DNA of 64,000 bases from CAVZBT01 sp963773605 (GTDB lineage Bacteria > Acidobacteriota > UBA6911), in NCBI GenBank assembly GCA_963773605.1, contig CAVZBT010000002.1, positions 310,001 to 374,000 of the forward strand, read 5' to 3'. Shown one piece after another: positions 8,878-17,909 of this stretch (its first letter is position 1; each line of letters starts with the position of its first letter). Position numbers and translations under genes: made by a program. The notes under the pieces are model-generated. The model searched no databases, had not been told where the DNA came from, and saw only the letters and a list, made by a program, of their open reading frames with translations.

Positions 8878-9843
8878 TTAAACCACCTCCATCGTGGATG
8901 GGGGTTTGGGCGCGATGTTGTAGGTGACGCTGACCACGCCCGGCACACCAGCCAACAGGCGCGCGCTTAGTCTCTCGAGGGTTTCCCAGGGAAGTCGGGT
9001 CGGGGTTGCATGCCGGGCGTCGACGCTGTCCCAGCACCGAATCTCGATCTGCAGACCGAAGTCGCGGCGGCCATCCCTCATCCCGGTGACCCGGTCTTCA
9101 TGCAGAATCGCCATGCACTGGAACGCCCCCGAGGCGGCCAGTTCGGATTCCGTGATCGCCGTCGCGCCGCGGACCAGTTCCAGCCGCTCCGCCGTCGCCT
9201 CGCCGACGATGCGCGCGGCGAGGGCAGGCCCCGGGAAGGGCATCCGGTTGTAGATGCCCGGCGGCAGCCCGAGCGCCTGTGCCACCTTTCGGACACCGTC
9301 CTTGCGCAGCTGGATCAGCGGCTCGAGAATCCTGTACCCGAAGGCCTCCTGAGGATCGATGCCGAGCTGCTCGAATACGTTGTGCTGCCTTTTTATGCCG
9401 GCGACCGTCTCGTCGACGTCGGTAAGAATCGTCCCCTGGAGGAGGTGCTTGGCCCCGCTCTCTCGCACGAGGCGCCCAAACACGTGCCGGTAGAAAGTCT
9501 GGGTGACGGCCTCGCGCTTCTCTTCCGGATCGGTGATCCCCTTGAGGGCGCCGAGGAAATCCGCCCGGGCGTCGTGCAGTTCGACGGGTACCCCAAAGTC
9601 CCGGAACATCGAGACCACCTGCTGCGGTTCGCCGGCCCGCATCAGGCCGTTGTCGATGAAGTACGTCTTGAGCCGGCCGCCGAGGGCCCGGTGACCCAGC
9701 ATCGTCACCGCGGAGGAATCGACGCCTCCCGAGAGGGCGTTCACGGCAAACCCGCTCCCGACCGCGCTCGAAATGGCTTTCACCTGTTGATCGATGAATT
9801 GCCCGGGATTCAAACCTGCGCTCGCAATTTCCTGAATGGCCAT
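8878..9843 (-). CDS. GMP synthase-type ATP-pyrophosphatase subunit, without amidotransferase domain
   Basis: A 321-residue protein matching the C-terminal two-thirds of GuaA. The PP-loop SGGVDSS lies at about residues 39-45, followed by FIDNGLMR, GTILTDV and the dimerisation-domain signature FPGPALAARIVGE. It ends with a GMP-synthase-like tail (NIAPKPPSTMEVV) where the canonical KPPxTIEWE end would be. No class I glutaminase domain precedes it in this frame and none is encoded nearby. It therefore resembles the split (archaeal GuaAb) form, or a paralogue of a full-length GuaA elsewhere. ATG 9843 starts MAIQEIAS; the longer open frame upstream lacks similarity and overlaps the control region of the divergent peptidase gene. 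Confidence 0.85.
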   Translation of the reverse strand: MAIQEIASAGLNPGQFIDQQVKAISSAVGSGFAVNALSGGVDSSAVTMLGHRALGGRLKTYFIDNGLMRAGEPQQVVSMFRDFGVPVELHDARADFLGALKGITDPEEKREAVTQTFYRHVFGRLVRESGAKHLLQGTILTDVDETVAGIKRQHNVFEQLGIDPQEAFGYRILEPLIQLRKDGVRKVAQALGLPPGIYNRMPFPGPALAARIVGEATAERLELVRGATAITESELAASGAFQCMAILHEDRVTGMRDGRRDFGLQIEIRCWDSVDARHATPTRLPWETLERLSARLLAGVPGVVSVTYNIAPKPPSTMEVV

Positions 9844-9998
9844 GTTGCCTCCGCATCCGGTGGAATGTCTGACGATGGTAGGTCCGGCACGGGTTGCTGT
9901 CAACAGGCCCTTCCAAACGGATCGCCCGGGCGGCGGCCGTGTGGCGTGTGACGGTTCGACATTTAATCCGCATGGCGCGCGGTTCCAGGAGACTGTGC

Positions 9999-10004
9999 TA
10001 GAAT
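9999..10004 (+). promoter_or_regulatory. Candidate -10 box (TAGAAT) for the M28 peptidase gene
   Basis: TAGAAT lies 42 bases before the ATG at 10046 in the 202-base divergent gap, in a GTGCTAGAATCGCC context like other -10 boxes in this window. No convincing -35 hexamer was found at 17 +/- 1 bases. A GAGGAG ribosome-binding site (10035-10040) precedes the ATG. Confidence 0.4.
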
Positions 10005-10045
10005 CGCCGCACCCCGGCTTTGACATCCCATCTAGAGGAGAGCGT

Positions 10046-12142
10046 ATGAAGTGGTTACGGGTTTGCTCCGTCCTGCTGCTGGTCCCGATGCTTCTGTCGG
10101 CACAGACCTTGCGCACCGACCCCCAACTCGACCAGCTGGTCCGCACCGTGAGTTCCGAGGTCAATCCGAACGAGGCGCTGGATTTCGTACTCCGCGTCCG
10201 TGAAAACGACCGGTGGTTCAACTTCCAGAAATTCCACAAGACCGCCGAGTACATTCAAGGCACCATGAACGCGATCGGCCTCAAGAAGACCGAACTGGTC
10301 GAGACGCCGGCCGACGGGGTGACGCAGTACGGGTTCTGGACCATGCCGCTGGCCTGGGATGTGAACAAGGCCACGCTCGAAATCGTCGAGCCCGCCGTGC
10401 CCGCGGCAACGCGCGTCCTTGCGGATTACAGCCAGGAGCCGACTTCGCTGGTGATGTGGAGCGGCCCGACGCCCCCCGGCGGCATCACGGCGGAGGTGGT
10501 GGAGCTGAAATCGTCGGCCCCGGAGGACATCGCCCGGGTCGATGTCAAAGGGAAGATCGTCTTCTTCACGGAAGTGAAGAACCCGAACGCGCGCGACAGC
10601 GCCACCATCAAGCTGGGCGAAATCAAGGCCGCGCTCTCGAAACTCGGCGTCGTCGGGATCATCAGCGATTCCACGGAGAACCCGGACCTGGCCAACGACC
10701 ACTACTGGGTGAACTCCTACGGCGACGGCGGCTGGGGCTTCACCAAGGCGGGCAGTCCCATGCCGGCGTTTTCGATCACGCCAAGGCAGGGCACGTATCT
10801 GCGAAACCTGCTCGTCCGTTACGGGAAGGTCCGGGTCAAGGCGCTCGTCGATGCGCGACTCTACTCGGGCTCCTATCCCTACGCCACGGGAGTGATCGAA
10901 GGCAGCGGTTCGGACGAGGAGGTCCTCGAGCTGGGCCACACGACCGAGCCGGGCGCCAACGACAACGCCACCGGGGTCGCCTCGATGCTCGAGGCGCTCG
11001 CCACCCTGAACCGCGCGATCCAGGCCGGCAAACTCAAACCGCCGCGGCGGAGTATCCGGGTCCTGGCGATGCCGGAGCTGTACGGCTCGATGCACTACGT
11101 CGCCAACAACCCGGAGCGAATCAAACGAACCATCGGCGCGATCTGCGTCGACTCGGCGGCGGGCCCCTACGAGCTGTCGGGCACGGAGTATTTCTTCCGG
11201 ATGAACCCGGACGTCGCCCGCTCCTACCAGGATGCCCTGGTCATGCGCGTCGCAGAAACGTACTACGGCTTCACGGGCGCGCGGCGGCGCTTCCCGCACT
11301 GGAGCGCCTGGGGACCCGGCACCGACACGTTCCTCAGCGATCCGCTGATCGGGATCCCGAACGTGGCGGCGAGCGGCAGCGCGGGTGTCAACGTGCACCA
11401 CAACGGCGCCGACACGGTGGATCGGGTGGACCCCCGTTCGCTGCGCGACGCCAGTGCGATGTTGGCCACCTACCTCTACTACCTGGCGAACGCCGGTGAC
11501 GCCGAAATCCCGTGGCTGGGCGAAATCACGGCCACGCGCAGCTTCGAGAACATCACCCGTGCGGCGGAGCCCTTCCTGGACAGAATCACCCGGGGCGAGA
11601 AACCCGAAGCGCTCGGCCGCGACTTGTACACGGGGCTCGAGAAGGTCGCGTATACGGCTAGCCGCGATCAGGACGCGCTCCTGTCCACGCTCCGGCTGAC
11701 GGCAGCCGGGCAGCGCGACACGATCCGCCCGGCGCTCGATCCCATGCTGAAGAGCATCCGGCGGTTCGCGGACGACCAGGCCGAGCGACTCCGGCAGGCC
11801 GCAGACCGGCGCGCCCGCGAGCTCGGGGCCCCGGCGCCCGTCAAGGCCGTGGCGCCGCCGGCCGACCCCAGGCGCGCCCAGGCTCCACAGCTTGTCGTCA
11901 AGCGCAAGCGGATCGGGAGCATCACGTTCGACGACCTCCCGGTCGAGCGGCGCGAGGGCTGGCCCGCAGGGGCGTGGGACAACCTGCTGCAGACCGCGCT
12001 GTACTGGTGCGACGGTAAGCGAAGCCTCGCGGAAGTCATCCGCCTGACCGAGCTCGAGCTGGGACCGCAGGATTTCGATTTCGTCGGCTATTTCAAGTTT
12101 CTCGGACAGCGCGGGTACGTCGACATCGCCGCAGCGCCGTAG
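10046..12142 (+). CDS. Secreted M28-family zinc peptidase with C-terminal extension
   Basis: A 698-residue protein with a signal peptide (MKWLRVCSVLLLVPMLLSAQ). Residues about 100-290 look like a PA-domain-bearing insert. The peptidase core carries ELGHTTEPGANDNATG at about residue 296 (zinc His and bridging Asp), MPELYGS at about 341 (catalytic and metal acidic residue) and a late HHNGADTVDRVD ligand region near 450. The final ~150 residues include an Arg/Ala-rich helical stretch and a domain ending near WCDGKRSLAEV, reminiscent of the winged-helix tail in DUF4910/aminopeptidase-like proteins. Likely an exported aminopeptidase of the periplasm or outer surface. A GAGGAG Shine-Dalgarno sits 5 bases before the ATG. 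Confidence 0.85.
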   Translation: MKWLRVCSVLLLVPMLLSAQTLRTDPQLDQLVRTVSSEVNPNEALDFVLRVRENDRWFNFQKFHKTAEYIQGTMNAIGLKKTELVETPADGVTQYGFWTMPLAWDVNKATLEIVEPAVPAATRVLADYSQEPTSLVMWSGPTPPGGITAEVVELKSSAPEDIARVDVKGKIVFFTEVKNPNARDSATIKLGEIKAALSKLGVVGIISDSTENPDLANDHYWVNSYGDGGWGFTKAGSPMPAFSITPRQGTYLRNLLVRYGKVRVKALVDARLYSGSYPYATGVIEGSGSDEEVLELGHTTEPGANDNATGVASMLEALATLNRAIQAGKLKPPRRSIRVLAMPELYGSMHYVANNPERIKRTIGAICVDSAAGPYELSGTEYFFRMNPDVARSYQDALVMRVAETYYGFTGARRRFPHWSAWGPGTDTFLSDPLIGIPNVAASGSAGVNVHHNGADTVDRVDPRSLRDASAMLATYLYYLANAGDAEIPWLGEITATRSFENITRAAEPFLDRITRGEKPEALGRDLYTGLEKVAYTASRDQDALLSTLRLTAAGQRDTIRPALDPMLKSIRRFADDQAERLRQAADRRARELGAPAPVKAVAPPADPRRAQAPQLVVKRKRIGSITFDDLPVERREGWPAGAWDNLLQTALYWCDGKRSLAEVIRLTELELGPQDFDFVGYFKFLGQRGYVDIAAAP

Positions 12143-12155
12143 GGCGCCACGACGG

Positions 12156-12255
12156 CTCCGTGTGCCGCGGCGCTCGACGCGGCCCCGCGATTTCGCGTCA
12201 TCCCGTGGATTACCCGGGCGGGGGCGAGCCGTCCCCGCCCAACCCGCCTTTATGC
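12156..12255 (+). repeat. Interspersed palindromic repeat, family B copy 2
   Basis: Contains GGCGCTCGACGCGGCCC, a CGTCATCCCGTGGAT spacer and GGGCGGGGGCGAGCCGTCCC followed by CGCCCAACCCGCCTTTA. It aligns with the copies at 7484, 14819 and 20637. The last codons of the minus-strand metallohydrolase gene (stop at 12210) lie inside this repeat, so the C-terminal tail of that protein is repeat-encoded. Confidence 0.7.
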
Positions 12256-14807
12256 TCGTGCATGAAGCCGTGTTGGTGCAGACGGTTGTGCACCGAGCGG
12301 TATGCCGCGGTCAGGATGAGGCGCATCCGCCTGTAAGCGGCCGTCTCGGGCCGGGTCGCGAGCGTGTCGAAAAAGACGAGAGTACCTTCGATCTGCTCGA
12401 GTATGCTCACGGCGTCGGCAGCGGCGAAAAACGGCAGCCCCTCCACTTCGACCATCACCGGGGAGGAGTGTGCCGCGATGATTTCCGGCTTGTCCGGGTA
12501 GTGGCCGCGCACGAGCAGGGCCAACCAGGAACTCCGGTCGATCTTGACCTCCCAGTGGCCGCTTTCCTCGCGCGGGTTCACCTCGCGGCTTTCGCGTATC
12601 GCGCCGTTGACGACGAGCTCGACGCGGGACAGCGGGACGGTCACGCTTGCGGCACGCCATTCGACGCTCACGGTTGCGCCGGTGCGGTGGGCGCCGATCC
12701 GCGCCCCGGGAGGCTTCCCCTCGACGGAAAACTCCATCAGGGGCCCGTAGGTCACAAACGTGTTCCCGGCCCGGACCGCGTCTTTCCAGGCGTCGTAATC
12801 GAATGGCTGGTCCGAAGGGAGCAGGGCATACGTGCGGACGGCGCCCACCGCGGTCGTGGCGGCCATCTTGTCGGTGCCGCCGACGGCCGCGACGAAGTGG
12901 CCGTTGTTCAGATAGCGGTACCAGTCCGCCAGCGAATACGGATCGATGCCGCCGTGCAGGTTCTCCCACGACGTCATTTCGATGCCATCGACGTCCCCGC
13001 TGACGATCGCGGCCGCGTGTTCCGCGCGCGGGCGCGGGAAGTGGGGGACAATGACGACGCCTCCCTGGCGGCGGCACTGGCGCGCCCACTCCGTGAGCAG
13101 TGTTTCAATCGGGTCCCCCAGGGCGGATTCGTCCGGGCCGCCCGTGGTCATGGGGGCGATAATGCCGCCGTTATAGCCGAGCAACGAAATGTGCCCCAGC
13201 ACATGCTGCCGGTTTTCCGTCCCAACCCGCACGAGGTATTCGCCGTCGCCGCCCGCCGCGCGCGACCCGTATGTGGTGCGGCCGTCGAAGTCGCCCACGT
13301 TGGTCATCAGCTCGCCCCATTGGCTGGCAAGCAGGTTGACGACGTTGACGTCCTCGGCTGCGCCTTCGAGGCGGGCGCTGGGGGGCGAAAGGAAGTGGAC
13401 ATGAGTGTCGGCCGTGACCCAGCCTTTCCCGCGCCAGTCCAGGACGCGGTCGAGCGTGAACACCAGCTCGGTTGTGTCCGGGCGGACGTCGACCACACGG
13501 CGCACGGGCCGGATTTCGAATCCCTTGCTGATCTCGATGTAGACCGTCCCGGTCGGGAGATCGATGGTCGTCTCACCGGGGATGTAGGTGCAGGCGTGAT
13601 CGCCGGGCACCACATAGTCGACGCTCCAGTCCTCGTACCAGAACGTGTTCGGGAGCCGGTGGCGGTCGACGGGCGCGAGGTATTCCCCGGCCTCCCCGTG
13701 GACGTGCAGCTTCACGGCCACAGGCTTTCCCGATGAGCCATCGAGCACGCGCAGCCGAACCCGCTGCGTCGCCGGCGCCACGGGCGTCAACCGGTCCGCA
13801 GTTGCCTGCTCCAGCGCGGCAACCGGGATCGTCGCCCCGCTGGGCAGGTGGAACGCGGCCTCCGGGTGGGAGGCATATTCGACGAGGATTTCGCGCGCGG
13901 ACAGTTCGGGCGTCTTGTTGTTGTACGTGCTCTCCCACGATTCGGCGGGATAAACCGCCCGCGGCCGGGCCGAGATGACCTGGCCGAGATCGAGTTGCAG
14001 GTTCGCGAGCAGCCCCATGTCCGTCAGGCTGGGGTCGAACGCCTCCTCTTCCCCCAACGCCAGCATGACCTTGCGCCGAGGCCCCCAGCGCAGCGGGTGG
14101 TTCGAGACGCTGCCGGCCGCCACCGCCGAAAGGACAACGGCGCCCGCCCCGGGTTCGATGCGGATCCCGACAATCCCTTTCCCGGGATGGGGGTTGGGCC
14201 AGGCCCACAGCCAGTTCGTCCACTCCAGGAGGTCGGGCTGGACCACCAGCGACTGCGACCCGCCCCAGGTAACTCCCGGCCGGGGCTGTTGCGACAGGGT
14301 GCGTGCGGGGGCCGGCTTGCGGTGCGCCACCGCCTCGAAACACGGGAGTCCCCAGCCCTGGCATACGACGCCGATCTGGCGCTGACGCCGGATTGGGACG
14401 CGGGCTGCGCTACCGTCATCGTACAGGAACACGTAATCGGCGACCTGCTCCGCCAACGATGCCGGACCCCGGGAGGACTTGACGAGCCCATGGCGGTCGA
14501 GCTCGGGTTCCACGATGTCGGTCGTGTGCATGAGCACGAGCCAGCCGGCCAGGACGCGCGGCCATTCCAGTTCGACGGCCTTGTCCTGTACCAGGACCAC
14601 CCTGTCGATCCGGAAAGGAATGCCCCATCCGACGCACTCCCCGGAAGGCGCGAACCCCACCCGCTCCCGGAGCACCCGGGAGAGGTTGGACGAAACCAGA
14701 CCGGCCAGGTCGATGGTTCCCCTCAGCGGGACAGGTGCAAAGGCAGCAGAGGCGGGCCCGTCGACCACACGCGTGTGACCTGGCCTTGTCGGCTCAGCAT
14801 CTCCCAT
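12210..14807 (-). CDS. CehA/McbA-like PHP-type metallohydrolase
   Basis: An 865-residue protein. The C-terminal half carries TADTHVHFLSP at about residue 466 and later VVIVPHFPRP, VDGIEMTSWEN and AAVGGTDK segments, the His/Asp pattern of CehA/McbA (PHP-fold) hydrolases. A beta-rich N-terminal half includes a carboxypeptidase-regulatory-like stretch near residues 340-400. Homologues are usually exported, but the chosen ATG 14807 (GGGAG seven bases upstream) gives a polar N-terminus with no signal peptide. A family B repeat directly abuts the 5' end (14819-14953), so the original leader may have been lost. The substrate is not predictable; the family includes carbaryl hydrolase. Confidence 0.75.
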   Translation of the reverse strand: MGDAEPTRPGHTRVVDGPASAAFAPVPLRGTIDLAGLVSSNLSRVLRERVGFAPSGECVGWGIPFRIDRVVLVQDKAVELEWPRVLAGWLVLMHTTDIVEPELDRHGLVKSSRGPASLAEQVADYVFLYDDGSAARVPIRRQRQIGVVCQGWGLPCFEAVAHRKPAPARTLSQQPRPGVTWGGSQSLVVQPDLLEWTNWLWAWPNPHPGKGIVGIRIEPGAGAVVLSAVAAGSVSNHPLRWGPRRKVMLALGEEEAFDPSLTDMGLLANLQLDLGQVISARPRAVYPAESWESTYNNKTPELSAREILVEYASHPEAAFHLPSGATIPVAALEQATADRLTPVAPATQRVRLRVLDGSSGKPVAVKLHVHGEAGEYLAPVDRHRLPNTFWYEDWSVDYVVPGDHACTYIPGETTIDLPTGTVYIEISKGFEIRPVRRVVDVRPDTTELVFTLDRVLDWRGKGWVTADTHVHFLSPPSARLEGAAEDVNVVNLLASQWGELMTNVGDFDGRTTYGSRAAGGDGEYLVRVGTENRQHVLGHISLLGYNGGIIAPMTTGGPDESALGDPIETLLTEWARQCRRQGGVVIVPHFPRPRAEHAAAIVSGDVDGIEMTSWENLHGGIDPYSLADWYRYLNNGHFVAAVGGTDKMAATTAVGAVRTYALLPSDQPFDYDAWKDAVRAGNTFVTYGPLMEFSVEGKPPGARIGAHRTGATVSVEWRAASVTVPLSRVELVVNGAIRESREVNPREESGHWEVKIDRSSWLALLVRGHYPDKPEIIAAHSSPVMVEVEGLPFFAAADAVSILEQIEGTLVFFDTLATRPETAAYRRMRLILTAAYRSVHNRLHQHGFMHEHKGGLGGDGSPPPG

Positions 14808-14818
14808 AGCGCCGCTCC

Positions 14819-14953
14819 CATTGGGCTGCGGCGGCCCGACGCGGCCCTCGGACTGTGCTCAATCCGCGGGGTCTCATCGCCGCCAGGTGGTGGCTCAGCG
14901 GGGCGGGGTCGAGCCGCCCCCGCTCACCCCCGCCCGCTCCGACCCGCCTTTAC
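14819..14953 (+). repeat. Interspersed palindromic repeat, family B copy 3
   Basis: Has CTGCGGCGGCCCGACGCGGC, a CGGACTGTGCTCAATCCGCG spacer and GGCTCAGCGGGGCGGGGTCG followed by AGCCGCCCCCGCTCAC, ending in ACCCGCCTTTA as in copy 2. It fills the 142-base gap between two minus-strand genes and touches the nitrilase stop at 14950. Confidence 0.72.
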
Positions 14954-16428
14954 CGGGGCTCCTTGTCCTCGGCAGGGGCAGGGTGCACGAGGCCCCCGTA
15001 AGTCTCGTTGCGGCGCTCCTGGGGGTAGAGGTTCTTCCACTCTCCGTAGCTGCCGACGGACAGCCAGCGTTCGAACGTGCGCGCATCCAGGTTGATATCG
15101 GCGGTGACGAGCCCTTCCTCCCATGCGGTGTCGGCCAGGATACGGCCATCCGGGTTGACGATGAGGCTCCGTCGGTTGCTGTAGATCGACGCGACCAGAA
15201 ACACCGCGTTATCGATGGCGCGGGCGCGCGCGACCACGTCCCAGGCATAGTCCTGGTTCCGCAGGTCCCCCCAGATCGGCAACAGTATGATCTCGGCCCC
15301 GTTCAGCGCCAGGTTGCGGGCCACCTCGGGGAAGAAGTTGTCGTAACAGATCTCGATCCCGACGGTCCCGAAGTCCGTCTTGAAGACCGGATAGGTGGAG
15401 CCCGGGGTGAGGCCCGCGGTGACTTCCGTCTCGGGCAGGTGGGTCTTTCGGTACTTGCCGGCCACTCTCCCTTCGCGGTCGATCAGGAGGGCGGTATTGT
15501 AGATCAGCGGGCCCTCACGCTCATAGATGCCGGCGACGACATACATCCGCGATTTGCGAGCCGCTTCCCCCAACGCCTGGCTCGTGGGCCCGGGAACGGT
15601 CTCGGCGACCTCGGCATAGTTCTTTCCGGTCGACACGACCGTGATCCCTTCGCCGAGGCAGAGCAAGTCCACGCCCAGTTTGCCGGCCGCCGCGATCTTC
15701 TCGGCGTAGAAGATGCGGTTTTTTTCCGGCGTCGACCGCCCGGGCGGCTGATAGCTGACCGTACCGACTTTGATGCGGCGCGGCGCCGGCGCGGGCACCT
15801 CTTCGACGCTCACGTCGTCCCACCAGACGGTGCCGCCGGGCGTCCACTGCAGCGCGAGCTGAAGGCTCATGCCGCGCGCGGGTTGCGGCGCGGCCATCAC
15901 CTGCTCGGCCCGGTACCAGTCGCCTTCCTTGACGAAACGCGAGAGGAGCTGCGTGAAGACTTCGTGATCCTCGCCGTCAAGCCAACTCACGCGGATCCAG
16001 ACGCTCCGGGAGGGCAATTCAATCCCCTGCGTCTTGAAGAAGCAAGCCACCCGGTAATGCCTCTCGCTCAAAAAGTCATTGCCCCTGACCGTGAGCTGGG
16101 TCATCCCGAAGTCGCTGGACGCAGCCCCCTGTTGGATGCCCTTCACCGTTGTCGTCCAGTAGCCAAGGGTCCCGGGACTCCCTTTGGCGACCGTTTTGGC
16201 CGAGGAACGGCCCGAATGCGAAACCGTCGCATCGATCGAGAATGCCGGCGCCACCTCCGGGCGGGCCGCGGCCGTGCTCCACGCCGCGGCCAGGCTGCCG
16301 GCCCCGCCGGCCGTCTCAAACCCCGGGTTGTCGACCAGGTTGCGGCGCGACTGCTGCAAAGCGGCTGCGCCTTGCACGCCGATCAATGCCATCCAGACGG
16401 GCAGTTGCAGAACGAGTGACTTATGCAT
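14950..16428 (-). CDS. Secreted carbon-nitrogen hydrolase with N-terminal binding domain
   Basis: A 492-residue protein. The signal peptide (MHKSLVLQLPVWMALIGVQG) is followed by a beta-sandwich, CBM-like region (about residues 30-210, starting RRNLVDNPGFETAGG) and a nitrilase-superfamily domain (about 215-480). The catalytic triad is visible: Glu in LCLGEGI (about 257), Lys in GKYRKTHLPE (about 327) and Cys in IEICYDNFF (about 359). ATG 16428 is preceded by GAGGTG at proper spacing; the GTG at 16437 overlaps that site and was not used. Exported nitrilase/amidase proteins of this layout could hydrolyse amide bonds in environmental polymers. A divergent gene starts at about 16565. Confidence 0.87.
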   Translation of the reverse strand: MHKSLVLQLPVWMALIGVQGAAALQQSRRNLVDNPGFETAGGAGSLAAAWSTAAARPEVAPAFSIDATVSHSGRSSAKTVAKGSPGTLGYWTTTVKGIQQGAASSDFGMTQLTVRGNDFLSERHYRVACFFKTQGIELPSRSVWIRVSWLDGEDHEVFTQLLSRFVKEGDWYRAEQVMAAPQPARGMSLQLALQWTPGGTVWWDDVSVEEVPAPAPRRIKVGTVSYQPPGRSTPEKNRIFYAEKIAAAGKLGVDLLCLGEGITVVSTGKNYAEVAETVPGPTSQALGEAARKSRMYVVAGIYEREGPLIYNTALLIDREGRVAGKYRKTHLPETEVTAGLTPGSTYPVFKTDFGTVGIEICYDNFFPEVARNLALNGAEIILLPIWGDLRNQDYAWDVVARARAIDNAVFLVASIYSNRRSLIVNPDGRILADTAWEEGLVTADINLDARTFERWLSVGSYGEWKNLYPQERRNETYGGLVHPAPAEDKEPR

Positions 16429-16528
16429 GGAATTCACCTCGTGACGCCCCGAGTTGTATCGCGGGAGTGAGATGGCTCAAAGCAAATTCGGCCGTCGCGA
16501 TCAGGGGCGAAACGCTCCTGATCAATAT

Positions 16529-16534
16529 TATAAT
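16529..16534 (+). promoter_or_regulatory. Perfect -10 box TATAAT upstream of membrane-protein gene
   Basis: TATAAT occurs in a locally AT-rich stretch (GATCAATATTATAATGCC) in the 136-base divergent gap. No good -35 is visible 17 bases upstream. If used, transcription would begin near 16541, which argues for a start at GTG 16544 or ATG 16565 and against the open upstream codons (ATG 16472). Confidence 0.5.
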
Positions 16535-16564
16535 GCCGCCACCGTGAAAGAGACCGAGCCGGAG

Positions 16565-17851
16565 ATGACGAGTGAGCTCGCGGGCGCGCGACGGGCAGCC
16601 CCGGCGAGAGGGTGGGCTTTCCCGCTCCTGCTTGCCGGCCTGATTCTGGTCGCCTATGCACCGGCGTTCAACAACGGCTTCATCTCGGACGACTACGTCA
16701 TACTCGGCCGGCTCGAGGACCTCAAGCGGGACCCGCTTTACCTGTTCTCCATACCCCCCGAGACATTCAGGGCCACCTGCTATGCCTGTTTTGCACTCCT
16801 CAAAACACTGGCCGGGTACCGGCCGGAGGTCTTCTACGCTTTCACCACCGCCTTGCACCTGGCGAACGCATTCATGATGTGGAAGCTGCTGGGCCGGCTC
16901 GACGCCGGCCGGCAGGCCGCCGCCCTCGGCGCCGTGCTGTTTGCCGTTTATCAGAACCCACAGGAAGGGGTGATGTGGCTCGCCGGCATGAACGAGGCGC
17001 TGATGACGGCAAGCGTCCTTGGAGCGCTGCTGGCGTGGTCAAGGGGACGGTACGTTTGGTTCACTTTGCTGTGCGCAGCGGCCCTCTTCAGCAAGGAGTC
17101 GGGATTGGTACTGCTGTTCCTGGTGCCACTCGCGGATTACGCCTCCTCGGGCAGCCTGCGCTTTCGCAAGGAGTATCTGTTGCTGGCCATCCCGGTCATT
17201 CCGTTTGCCGCCGTCTACATCGCGACCGGAACAGCGAATGCGCTTTTGAGCCACCGGCTCTACGAGGTGCATGCCCGGGCGGTCTGGGTGTTGATCAACA
17301 GCTGCCACCGCATGCTCTTCCCCTGGGGCTACCTGGCCTTCCTGGTTGCCCTGGCCCAGGGCGCGCGGGAGGGGTTCAGGGGATCGATTGTGCCTGGGGC
17401 CTGGGTTGCCCTCTGCCTGCTCCCGTACGTTTTTCTCACCTATCAAACGCACGTCCCCAGCAGAAACCAGTACCTGGCTGCCGTAGGCCTCGCCTGGCTT
17501 GTGGCATCGCTGATCAGCGCGGGTGCCGGGGCCCGGTGGAGAGCGGCGTACGTGACCGCTTTCGTGTGTGTCAATATCGCCTACCTGTGGCTTGTCAAGG
17601 ACCCCCAATACGTCGCCAGGGCCGCGCCGACCGTCGAGCTGGTGGCGCAGTTGCGCAGCCTGGAGCCGCAACCCGTGCTGGTCTTGCATTTCCCGGAAAA
17701 TCCCTGGATAGGCGCAAACACCGCACTCACCGTCCCCGGCTGGCAGCCTTCATTAATTCACGTAAACGAGCCTGCAGGAGCCTGCCCTTCCTGCCCGCAG
17801 CTCATTTGGGACCCGGATACCCGTCGCTACCTGTCCCCGGCCCGAAGATAG
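16565..17851 (+). CDS. Polytopic membrane protein, O-mannosyltransferase-like
   Basis: A 428-residue integral membrane protein. After the first helix (FPLLLAGLILVAYAPAF) comes GFISDDYVILG, whose Asp-Asp motif in the first external loop fits GT-C fold lipid-sugar-dependent glycosyltransferases. About ten hydrophobic segments follow, with KESGLVLL, HVPSRNQYLAA and a short soluble C-terminus containing CPSCP. Start is uncertain: GTG 16544 and ATG 16565 both follow the TATAAT at 16529, while ATG 16472 has a GGGAG site but would place the promoter inside the gene. The protein at 58806-60350 has the same architecture and may be a distant paralogue. The precise function is not recognisable. Confidence 0.75.
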   Translation: MTSELAGARRAAPARGWAFPLLLAGLILVAYAPAFNNGFISDDYVILGRLEDLKRDPLYLFSIPPETFRATCYACFALLKTLAGYRPEVFYAFTTALHLANAFMMWKLLGRLDAGRQAAALGAVLFAVYQNPQEGVMWLAGMNEALMTASVLGALLAWSRGRYVWFTLLCAAALFSKESGLVLLFLVPLADYASSGSLRFRKEYLLLAIPVIPFAAVYIATGTANALLSHRLYEVHARAVWVLINSCHRMLFPWGYLAFLVALAQGAREGFRGSIVPGAWVALCLLPYVFLTYQTHVPSRNQYLAAVGLAWLVASLISAGAGARWRAAYVTAFVCVNIAYLWLVKDPQYVARAAPTVELVAQLRSLEPQPVLVLHFPENPWIGANTALTVPGWQPSLIHVNEPAGACPSCPQLIWDPDTRRYLSPARR

Positions 17852-17909
17852 ATGGGCGAGGTAACTGTGAGGCCGGGGGGGGCCGGCTCGCCCACCCAAG
17901 CGGTTGTCA

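Noticed and set aside
9010..9951. Long + strand open frame opposite the GMP-synthase-like gene
   Set aside because: A GC-rich antisense shadow without motifs or ribosome site; the minus strand has unmistakable PP-loop and GuaA motifs.
12162..13736. 524-codon + strand frame across the CehA-like gene
   Set aside because: Shadow of the minus-strand gene, rich in Val-His-Arg with no domain pattern; the real product has the THVHF metal motif.
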